Source of the DNA: Thermoplasmata archaeon
Lineage (GTDB): Archaea; Thermoplasmatota; Thermoplasmata; RBG-16-68-12
Direction: 5' to 3'
Length of the DNA: 14,165 nucleotides
NCBI GenBank assembly: GCA_021788795.1
Contig: JAJYKG010000003.1
Coordinates: 12,158 to 26,322, forward strand
Shown here: in pieces, positions 1 to 5,849 of the stretch
How positions within the stretch are numbered: the first letter of the stretch is position 1
How the letters are laid out: every line of letters starts with the position of its first letter
Translations under genes and position numbers: made by a program
Notes under the pieces: model-generated
Database searches by the model: none
Seen by the model: only the letters and a program-made list of their open reading frames with translations
Told to the model about the DNA's origin: nothing

Positions 1-20
1 TGTAGCACAGCGCGAACCCA

Positions 21-554
21 CTATCGGTTACGTTTCTGCTCCTTCCGGGGCGGCGGGGCCTTCACTCCGACATGCTTGGCGAGCTTCCGCAGGTCCTTCT
101 CGCTCATCCATTCGACCCGCAGGTATTCGAAGAGCTCGCGCTCCGTCATGTCCAGCCGGCGCCCCTCGTCGAGGCAGTGCTTGTACGCCTCGATCTCCGT
201 CGGCGTGTCCGCGTACCCGACGCCGTCGGGGAAGAGCTCCTTGCCCTCGCCGAACTGCCGCACGTGGACGAGCTCGTGGACCACGTCGAGGTAGATGTCC
301 CGCGGCTTGCCCGTCTTCAGGTAGTGGGTGGACACGATTAGGTGGCCGTCTTGGTCGCTCACGCCCATGTATCCCCAGGGCACGGAGAAGTACTCGACCC
401 GCAGGTCTCGCAGCACGCGGCGGGTCCGCGGCCCGAAGATCGCTTGGACCGCGGGGACATCCTCGAACCCGTGGAAGCGGTCCGTGAAGCGCTCGAACCG
501 GAGCGGGACGTCACGCGGAATCCGGACCGGCGGCAGCGGGACCTTCGAGGGCAT
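21..554 (-). CDS. HExxH zinc metallopeptidase-like protein, 177 aa
   Basis: The protein carries HELVH at residues 93-97, a classic zinc-binding HExxH helix, followed about 25 residues later by TEIEAY (Glu120/Glu122), which could supply the third zinc ligand as in gluzincin-like families. No signal peptide or membrane segment is visible, so it is probably cytoplasmic. The C-terminus is strongly basic. I chose the ATG at 554 because a GGGG-containing purine run lies about 8 bases upstream and the protein reads sensibly from there; the open frame continues upstream to 644 only as an arginine-rich shadow of the peroxiredoxin gene. The start lies 44 bases inside the 3' end of the upstream peroxiredoxin gene on the same strand, so the two are probably co-transcribed and translationally coupled. 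The substrate is unknown. It could be an inactive fold relative, but the intact HExxH argues for metal binding. Confidence 0.65.
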   Translation of the reverse strand: MPSKVPLPPVRIPRDVPLRFERFTDRFHGFEDVPAVQAIFGPRTRRVLRDLRVEYFSVPWGYMGVSDQDGHLIVSTHYLKTGKPRDIYLDVVHELVHVRQFGEGKELFPDGVGYADTPTEIEAYKHCLDEGRRLDMTERELFEYLRVEWMSEKDLRKLAKHVGVKAPPPRKEQKRNR

Positions 555-1011
555 GGTTGGACCCCTTTTCGCGGAGCACCGCAAGCGCCCGCGCCACATG
601 GGGTTTGGGGTTGATGGACTTGAACGTGTCCGCGATCGTGCCATCCGGGCCGATGACGTAGGTCACCCGCTTGGCCATGCCCATCAGGCCCAGGGCGTGG
701 TACGACCGGCAGATTTCCTTCGTGGGGTCCGCCACCAGCGGGAAGTTCAGCTTGTGCTTTTCGCGGAACGCGCGATGGGACGCCTGGTCCTGGACGCTGA
801 CGCCGAGGACGACCGCCCCGAGTTCCTGGAACTTGTCCTGCTCGTCGCGGAAGGCGCAGGCCTCCATCGTGCAGCCTGTCGTCATGTCCGCGGGATAGAA
901 GTAGAGGACGACCGGACGGCCCGCGAAGTCGGAGAGCCGGACGGGTTTGCCGTCTTGGTCGACACCGCTGAAGTCCGGCGCTTTCGTGCCTGCAGCGAGG
1001 ATGTCCGCCAT
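511..1011 (-). CDS. bcp: Peroxiredoxin, BCP/PrxQ type
   Basis: A thiol peroxidase that reduces hydrogen peroxide and organic hydroperoxides in the cytoplasm. From the ATG at 1011 (MADILAAGTKAPDF) it shows the Prx active-site pattern PxxxTxxC with Pro40, Thr44 and peroxidatic Cys47. A second Cys52 sits in the EAC context typical of the atypical two-Cys BCP subgroup. The usual TPGC is TTGC here. The frame extends upstream to a TTG at 1056, but those residues do not fit the family and the ATG fits the usual N-terminus. The protein is 166 aa; the last 20 or so residues, rich in Ala, Gly and Pro, go past the normal BCP end and coincide with the overlap with the following metallopeptidase-like gene. 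A weak TATA-like GAATTTGG lies near 1060-1053 on the minus strand. Family assignment is firm; the physiological reductant is not visible. Confidence 0.92.
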   Translation of the reverse strand: MADILAAGTKAPDFSGVDQDGKPVRLSDFAGRPVVLYFYPADMTTGCTMEACAFRDEQDKFQELGAVVLGVSVQDQASHRAFREKHKLNFPLVADPTKEICRSYHALGLMGMAKRVTYVIGPDGTIADTFKSINPKPHVARALAVLREKGSNHALEGPAAAGPDSA

Positions 1012-1142
1012 GGGATCGCAGCAACGACTCCCGCGTCGTTCTTGAAGGATTGCCAAATTCGGTCCTCCGAAGGCCAGTTATCGACTAGATTACATGACGA
1101 TGGAATATTGTCTACGGGATGGTGAAATGACAAACAGAATGT

Positions 1143-1158
1143 GAAAACGCTTAATATG
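1143..1158 (+). promoter_or_regulatory. Archaeal BRE/TATA promoter of the asparagine synthetase gene
   Basis: A purine-rich GAAAAC (1143-1148, BRE-like) is followed by CTTAATAT (1150-1157, TATA-like). The centre of the box is about 29 bases ahead of the ATG at 1183, the spacing expected for a leaderless archaeal transcript starting at or next to that ATG. This argues against the GTG at 1141 and the ATG at 1156, which would lie at or within the promoter. Confidence 0.6.
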
Positions 1159-1182
1159 GACCGTTCCCATTGGCATGGACCT

Positions 1183-2175
1183 ATGTCCGATGAAACGCTT
1201 GGAACCTCTCTCGAGCAGCTCCGGTCCTCGTATCGGCTTGTGCGGGACCCCAAGATGCAGCGCGTCCTCCGCATCCAGGCCGCCCTGGGCGGTGTGATCC
1301 GGGAGTACCTGAACGGGGAGGGGTTTGTGGAGCTCCTCCCGCCGATCATCGGCCCCGCCTCGGACCCGGGCATCCGCGGGGCCAAGCAGGCCGTCATCGA
1401 CTTCTACGGGAGGCCCTACACGGTCATGTCGAGCGCGATCCTCTACAAGCAGATGATGGCGGCCGCCCTGGGTCGCGTGTACTTCTTCTCTCCCAACGTG
1501 CGACTGGAGCCTCTGGAGACCGCGACGACCCGCCGGCACCTCGTGGAGTTCGTCCAGGTGGACATCGAGGAGGCGGGGGCCGGATACCTCGACGCGATGC
1601 GGCGCGCGGAGGAGCTCGTGAGCGTCATCCACGACCGCATGAAGGAGCGATTCTCGGGAGAGCTGTCGGCTCTGGGCCGTTCCCTCAGCGGCGCTCACGC
1701 GCCCTTCCGCCGCCTGCGGTACGAGGAGGCGCTGAAGATCCTCGCCGACCACGACCGGCCGATCCCCTACGGCGTGGAACTGCCCTGGGCGCATGAGGAA
1801 TACCTGTCGTCCTTGTTCCGGGAGCCTTTCTTCGTGTACGACTACCCGCGGGCCGCCCGCGGCTTCTACGACCGGGAGGACCCGGACCGTCCCGGGGTCC
1901 TCCGGGACTTCGATCTCCTGTATCCCGAGGGCTTCGGCGAGGCGATCAGCGGGGCCGAGCGGCAACACGAGTACGCTCAGGTGGTCCGGCGGCTCCGGGA
2001 GACGGGCGAGGACCCCGCGAAGTACGGGTGGTACCTGGACATGCTCCGGGAGGGCATCCCCCCGTCCGCCGGGTTCGGGATCGGCATCGAGCGACTCACG
2101 CGGTACCTCTGCGGACTCCAGTCGGTGTGGGAGGCCCGGCCGTACCCCAAGGTCGCGGGCGTCTTCTCGCCGTAA
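1183..2175 (+). CDS. Archaeal asparagine synthetase, AsnRS-derived (class II synthetase fold)
   Basis: Predicted to make asparagine from aspartate through an aspartyl-adenylate, using ATP. At 330 aa it is a class II aminoacyl-tRNA synthetase catalytic core with no N-terminal OB-fold anticodon-binding domain. Motif 1 is around GFVELLPPIIGP (residues 47-58). Motif 2 is around VRLEPLETATTRRHLVEF (106-123), with the RHLxEF signature of the Asn/Asp-tRNA synthetase branch. ISGAERQHEY (255-264) matches the AsnRS 'SGgqR' loop, and motif 3 is GFGIGIERL (297-305). This architecture is that of the enzyme characterised from Pyrococcus abyssi. The start at 1183 is chosen from the promoter spacing. The gene is monocistronic and convergent with the beta-propeller gene. 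A truncated asparaginyl-tRNA synthetase is the alternative, but the complete core with all three motifs argues for a working free-standing enzyme. Confidence 0.86.
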   Translation: MSDETLGTSLEQLRSSYRLVRDPKMQRVLRIQAALGGVIREYLNGEGFVELLPPIIGPASDPGIRGAKQAVIDFYGRPYTVMSSAILYKQMMAAALGRVYFFSPNVRLEPLETATTRRHLVEFVQVDIEEAGAGYLDAMRRAEELVSVIHDRMKERFSGELSALGRSLSGAHAPFRRLRYEEALKILADHDRPIPYGVELPWAHEEYLSSLFREPFFVYDYPRAARGFYDREDPDRPGVLRDFDLLYPEGFGEAISGAERQHEYAQVVRRLRETGEDPAKYGWYLDMLREGIPPSAGFGIGIERLTRYLCGLQSVWEARPYPKVAGVFSP

Positions 2176-2179
2176 CCGG

Positions 2180-2191
2180 CCGTCCGGACGG
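2180..2191. terminator. 12-bp palindrome between convergent genes
   Basis: CCGTCCGGACGG is a perfect inverted repeat in the 21-base spacer between the stops at 2175 (plus) and 2197 (minus). It could form a short cruciform or hairpin and serve both strands. No T-run follows, so the terminator role is only a guess. Confidence 0.2.
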
Positions 2192-2196
2192 GCGGC

Positions 2197-3312
2197 TCAG
2201 GCGCTGCCGACGATGCCCGTCTCGACGCACTGCACCTGGGGCAGGTGGTCCGCCATGAGCCTCCACGAGTCGCCCTCATCCCGGCTCGCGTAGATCTGGC
2301 CGGTCGTCGTCCCGGTGTAGAGTCCCGCGGGATCGAGTGCGTCGGCTCGCATGGCGTCTCGCAGGACCGTGAACCAGGCGTCCTTCTGCGGCAGCCCCTT
2401 CGTGAGCTTCGCCCAGCTCTTGCCGCCGTTCGCGGTGCGGTAGATTGCCATTGCGCCGTCGGGCATGACCCGGTTGCCGTCCCCTTCGAGCGGCGCGACG
2501 TACGCCGTCCCGCGGTCGTGGGGATGGGCGACCAGGGGGAAGCCGAACGGTGCCTTGTAGGCCGGGTTCAGGGGCAGCCCCTTCTCGATTCGCGTCCAGG
2601 CGTCCTCGCCCCTGGCCCGCCGGTACACCCCGATGTGGTTCTGCTGGTAGACGAGCGCGGGATCCTTCGCATCGCGCGCCATCTTGTGCACGCACGTCGC
2701 CGCGGTCTCCTTGTTCGTCTCGCCTTCCACGAAGCTCCGAATCCCCGCGTCCATGTTCCGCCAGGACGCGCCGCCGTCGTTCGTGCCGAAGATGCCCGCG
2801 GACGAGATCCCGATCAGCATCCGCTTCGGGTCCCCGGGATACGGGAGGATCGTGTGGAGGCCCAGGCCGCCCGCTCCGGGGGGCCACTCCTCGCGGCCGG
2901 GGTAGTAGTTGAGCGCGTCGACGGACGCCCAGGTCTCGCCGCCGTCCGTGCTGCGGAAGAGCCCCGCAGGCTCCGTGCCCACGTACAGGTCGCCGTCCTG
3001 CCCGGCCTGGATCTGCCAGATCCGCGTGACGCTCAGCCCGGATTCCTTGGAGAACCGCGGGCCTTCCTCGCCGATCTTCCAGGTCGCCCCGAAGTCCGTG
3101 GACCGCGCGACGACCGCGCCCCAGTGTTCGCTCGTGACGGCCGCGTAGAGGGTCTTCCCGTCCCGGGGGTCGAGGATAGCATGCCGGACCGTATCGCCCT
3201 TGAAGAACGGCCCGCCCGACCGCCATGTCCGGCGGTCCTTCGAGTGGAACAGGAACAATCCCTTGCGCGTGCCCGCGATCACGACCGTGTCGCCCTTCTT
3301 TGGTTTCGCCAT
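2197..3312 (-). CDS. Asp-box (BNR) repeat beta-propeller protein, sialidase-fold
   Basis: A 371-aa protein made of repeated beta-propeller blades. Five Asp-box motifs (S/TxDxGxxW) are visible: STDFGATW (71-78), STDGGETW (121-128), TNDGGASW (177-184), TANGGKSW (293-300) and SRDEGDSW (343-350), with a degenerate copy at 23-30. There is no signal peptide and the N-terminus is MAKPKKGD, so it is likely cytoplasmic and not a secreted sialidase; the sialidase arginine triad was not identified. Its ATG at 3312 is one base after the TGA of the MoaD-like gene (stop 3316-3314), so the pair is almost certainly one operon with coupled translation; a weak AGGCGG lies upstream. Function is unknown. A scaffold or sensor acting with the ubiquitin-like partner is possible, and the generic database name 'exo-alpha-sialidase' should not be taken literally. 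Confidence 0.85.
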   Translation of the reverse strand: MAKPKKGDTVVIAGTRKGLFLFHSKDRRTWRSGGPFFKGDTVRHAILDPRDGKTLYAAVTSEHWGAVVARSTDFGATWKIGEEGPRFSKESGLSVTRIWQIQAGQDGDLYVGTEPAGLFRSTDGGETWASVDALNYYPGREEWPPGAGGLGLHTILPYPGDPKRMLIGISSAGIFGTNDGGASWRNMDAGIRSFVEGETNKETAATCVHKMARDAKDPALVYQQNHIGVYRRARGEDAWTRIEKGLPLNPAYKAPFGFPLVAHPHDRGTAYVAPLEGDGNRVMPDGAMAIYRTANGGKSWAKLTKGLPQKDAWFTVLRDAMRADALDPAGLYTGTTTGQIYASRDEGDSWRLMADHLPQVQCVETGIVGSA

Positions 3313-3313
3313 G

Positions 3314-3604
3314 TCAACCGCCTGCGACGGAGGGGAGGATGTGGACGGTGTCCCCGTCTCGGAGCCGCACGTCCTGCGGCTCGAGGTGGGAGACGGGCTC
3401 GTCGTTCACGTACGCGTTCACGAACCTCCGCAGTCGCCCCTGGTCATCCAGGATTCGGTAGCCCAGCCCCGGGAACTGCGCCGCGAGCCGCGCGACGACC
3501 TCGGCGAGCGTGCCCGCCTCGAGGTCGACGGTGTCGCAGCCTCGCGCGTACTCGCGCAGAGCCGACGGCAGCGTCACATGGATGCGGGGGTCCCCTTCGA
3601 CCAT
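3314..3604 (-). CDS. MoaD/ThiS-family ubiquitin-like protein (possible SAMP)
   Basis: A 96-aa beta-grasp protein ending in SVAGG, so the C-terminal Gly-Gly needed for adenylation, thiocarboxylation or conjugation is intact. The profile VTLPSALREY near the N-terminus, LAEVVARLAAQFPGL in the middle and VRLRDGDTVHILPSVAGG at the end is typical of MoaD. In archaea such proteins act as sulfur carriers for molybdopterin or tRNA thiolation, or as small archaeal modifier proteins joined to lysines. No MoaE, MoeB or ThiF gene is in the window, so the role cannot be decided. The gene is first in an operon with the Asp-box propeller, which suggests a dedicated partnership and not general cofactor synthesis. 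The ATG at 3604 lies about 31 bases after a TATA-like box, consistent with a near-leaderless message. Confidence 0.88.
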   Translation of the reverse strand: MVEGDPRIHVTLPSALREYARGCDTVDLEAGTLAEVVARLAAQFPGLGYRILDDQGRLRRFVNAYVNDEPVSHLEPQDVRLRDGDTVHILPSVAGG

Positions 3605-3631
3605 GGAGCCCCACGCTATCTCGCAGGCCCG

Positions 3632-3645
3632 ATTTTAAGGTTCGC
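3632..3645 (-). promoter_or_regulatory. BRE/TATA promoter of the MoaD-like/propeller operon
   Basis: Read on the minus strand, GCGAAC (3645-3640) precedes CTTAAAAT (3639-3632). The box centre is about 31 bases from the ATG at 3604, leaving a leader of only a few bases. It is one of the few A/T-rich stretches in this GC-rich region and lies between divergent genes. Confidence 0.55.
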
Positions 3646-3696
3646 CTAAACGCCGTCCCGTGGGCCTCAAGTAGAACCGGAGTCCTCGTGGTGCCG

Positions 3697-4220
3697 ATGG
3701 CGAAGTTCGTCCGCTACGGACCGCCGCCGCGGTACGGCATGCCCGAGGCCGGTTTCTGCGCATCTTCGTTCGTCCTCGTCGAGGACGACGGCAAGGTCCT
3801 CGCCGGGATCGCTCGCGACCACCGGAAGTGGCGGGAGCAGTGGCAGCCGAATGTGAACGCGTACCGCCCGCAGGACCAGGAGGCCGAGTTCCGGTCCTGG
3901 CGCCTCCCGCGGCCTACCTGTACGAGGGCGAGCACCCGGACGATGCAGCCCGGCGCGTGCTGAGGGACCAGCTCCGGGTCTCATTGAAGAAACTGGAGCG
4001 GCCGGCGATCTACTCCTTCTACGACCCGAGCGCGTGGTATCGGGGCGCGCGGCACTATGACCTCTGCTTCGTCTACGAGGTCCCCGGCTCCCCTCCCCGA
4101 GACCTTCCTGCCTGGTGGCAACGCCTCGAGCTCGTCCGGCCGTCGTTCCTGCGGAACCAGGACCTCGGGAGCGCGATGAGCGACCTGGTCCGCGTCCTGA
4201 AGTTCAGCCGCGGGCGTTGA
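3697..4220 (+). pseudogene. Degenerate Nudix-like protein, apparent single-base frameshift
   Basis: Two adjoining frames make one sensible protein. From the ATG at 3697, MAKFVRYGPPPRYG... runs to ...AEFRSWRLP near 3909. The continuation AAYLYEGEHPDDAARRVLRD lies in another frame and ends at the TGA at 4220. Joining them needs one extra base around 3900-3912, in a C/G-rich run, giving about 173 aa. The join falls just ahead of the Nudix box. That box is degenerate: the Glu of GE and the Arg remain, but the REUxEE core reads RVLRDQ, so most metal-binding glutamates are absent and hydrolase activity is doubtful even if intact. The upstream frame alone ends at 3963. Options are a real mutation, a consensus error in a GC-rich run, or frameshifting; no good slippery site is visible. 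A GTG at 3688 or 3691 is an alternative start. Confidence 0.6.
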
Positions 4221-4223
4221 GCG

Positions 4224-4260
4224 GCCCTCGTCCGTCGGCCCGCGGAGACCTTCCGAGGGC
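4224..4260. terminator. Inverted repeat between convergent genes
   Basis: GCCCTCG (4224-4230) and CGAGGGC (4254-4260) form a perfect 7-bp stem with a 23-base loop. They fill most of the 45-base spacer between the Nudix-like stop (4220) and the flavoprotein stop (4266). The position suits a two-way terminator or a 3'-end structure, but no T-tract is present. Confidence 0.25.
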
Positions 4261-4265
4261 TCGAT

Positions 4266-5849
4266 TCATCGACGGGTGGCCCCTTCCCGCAGGACCGTGT
4301 GCGCCGCGTTGTAGCCCGGCGCCCCCGTGACGCCGCCGCCCGGGTGCGCCCCCGAGCCGCCGAGGTACAGCCCCGCGATCGGCGTGCGGTACTGGCTCCA
4401 TCCCGGAGCCGGGCGGAGGACGAGCTGCTGGTTCAGGGTCATCTCGCCGTGGTACATGTGGCCGTCCGTGAGGCCGAAGCGCTGCTCCAGGTCGAGCGGC
4501 GTCAGGACCTCCCGGCCGAGGATCCGGTGTCGCAGGCCGGGCAGCCTCGCGTCCAGGTGGTCCACGATTGCGTCGCCGAAGGCCTCGCGGTCGGCGGCCC
4601 AGTCCCCGCCCTGGCGGTGGTAGGGCGCGTACTGCACGAGGACCGACATCACGTGCTTCCCCGGAGGGGCGAGGTCCGGGTCGACGAGGGACGGAATCAC
4701 GAGGTCCAAGAAGGGCTCCTTGGAGACGGCCCCGTACTTGGCGTCGTCGTAGGCGCGCTCCAGGTACTCGAGCGACGGCGCGATCCGGAGGTGGGCGGCG
4801 GTCCCGCCGTCGTTCCCCGGGACCGCGGGCAGGCCGTCGAGCGCGAGGTTCACCTTCGCCACCACGCCCTCCGACTGGAAGTGCCGGATGGCGTCGAGGA
4901 AGTCCCGCGGGAGGTCCGCGGGGTCGACCAGCTTGAGGAATGTCCGCTTCGGGTCCGCGTTCGACAGGACCGCCGAGGCCAGGAGGATCTCGCCAGAGGC
5001 GAGCTGTACGCCGGTCGCGCGCCCGTCCTTCGTCAGGATCTGGCGGACCTCCGCGTCCGTCCGGAGGACGACGCCCGCCTCCTGCGCGGCCGCGGCGAGG
5101 AGGCGCGTGAGGTTACCCATGCCGCCGCGGACGACGCTCCATGCGGCCCCGTGCACCGCGGGGGCGTAGTGGTGGAGGAGGCCGAAGGCCGTCTCCGGGG
5201 AGTAGGGCCCGCGGAACGTCCCCGCGAGCGCGTCCACGGCGAGCGTGGCCTTGAGCAGGTCCGTCTCGAACCACTCGCCCAGGAAGGCGCGGAGGCTCAT
5301 GGGGATCATGCGTATGGACGCGTACATCGCGTCCCTGCCGAGCCGCCGCAGCGTCAGCGCGCGACGGCCGAGGAGGAGCTGGTCCCCCCACTTCCAGTCC
5401 GAGATCTCCGGCGGCGGCTGGTCCATGAGCGGGTCCGCCACGGAGGCCAGGGAGACGAGGAGGGACCGGAAGGCAGGGTAGGCCGCGGCATCCCGCGTCG
5501 AGAACCCCGCGATCTCCTGCGCCGCCCTCGCAGGGTCCCTCCAGAGATGGAGGGCCTTCCCGTCCTCGCCGAGGGCCACCACCTCGGGGTCGAGGGGGAG
5601 GAGTTGCAGCCCCCGCGGCACGAGGGCGAGCTCCTGGACGATCGCGGGCCGCAGGAGGCCGCAGAGGCTCGCGCCCGGGGAGCCGCGGAAGCCGGGATGA
5701 AACTCTTCCGTGACCGCGGCCCCGCCGACGATGGGCCGTCGCTCGAGGACGAGGACGCGCCGTCCCGCGCGGGCGAGCACGGTGGCGGCGACGAGGCCGT
5801 TGTGCCCCGCCCCGACCACGATGACGTCGTACGGGGCCTGCACGGTCAC
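4266..5849 (-). CDS. FAD-dependent oxidoreductase A, COG1233/PYROXD2 type
   Basis: A 527-aa flavoprotein of the amine oxidase/phytoene desaturase superfamily. The N-terminal Rossmann motif DVIVVGAGHNGLVAA has the GxGxxG glycines at residues 13, 15 and 18, an acidic Glu37 for the FAD ribose, and VGGAAVTEE at 41-49. The C-terminal FAD-closing motif is GAHPGGGVTGAPGYNA, about residues 500-515. The HPGGG form marks the PYROXD2-like branch and not carotenoid desaturases. Its GTG start (5849) overlaps the TGA of flavoprotein B in a GTGA four-base overlap, so the two are translationally coupled. It is a clear paralogue of B along its full length, for example AYDDAKYG, HPGGGVxGAPGYNAA and LTPLDLE. 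Where B and C read LYLCG, A reads LYLGG. Substrate unknown; an oxidase or dehydrogenase acting on C-N or C-C bonds is expected from the family. Confidence 0.88.
   Translation of the reverse strand: MTVQAPYDVIVVGAGHNGLVAATVLARAGRRVLVLERRPIVGGAAVTEEFHPGFRGSPGASLCGLLRPAIVQELALVPRGLQLLPLDPEVVALGEDGKALHLWRDPARAAQEIAGFSTRDAAAYPAFRSLLVSLASVADPLMDQPPPEISDWKWGDQLLLGRRALTLRRLGRDAMYASIRMIPMSLRAFLGEWFETDLLKATLAVDALAGTFRGPYSPETAFGLLHHYAPAVHGAAWSVVRGGMGNLTRLLAAAAQEAGVVLRTDAEVRQILTKDGRATGVQLASGEILLASAVLSNADPKRTFLKLVDPADLPRDFLDAIRHFQSEGVVAKVNLALDGLPAVPGNDGGTAAHLRIAPSLEYLERAYDDAKYGAVSKEPFLDLVIPSLVDPDLAPPGKHVMSVLVQYAPYHRQGGDWAADREAFGDAIVDHLDARLPGLRHRILGREVLTPLDLEQRFGLTDGHMYHGEMTLNQQLVLRPAPGWSQYRTPIAGLYLGGSGAHPGGGVTGAPGYNAAHTVLREGATRR

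Noticed and set aside
328..1125. A 265-residue plus-strand frame across the peroxiredoxin and metallopeptidase genes
   Set aside because: Its composition is that of a GC-rich shadow, and the minus strand carries intact Prx and HExxH motifs over the same bases.
1183..2175. Truncated asparaginyl-tRNA synthetase pseudogene
   Set aside because: The catalytic core is complete with all three class II motifs, and lack of the anticodon-binding domain is the normal state of the archaeal asparagine synthetase.
2197..3312. Secreted sialidase
   Set aside because: There is no signal peptide and I could not identify the catalytic arginine triad; Asp boxes alone show only the fold.
3688..3963. Programmed frameshift in the Nudix-like gene
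   Set aside because: No canonical slippery heptamer or strong downstream pseudoknot was seen near 3900-3912, so mutation or sequence error is the simpler reading.
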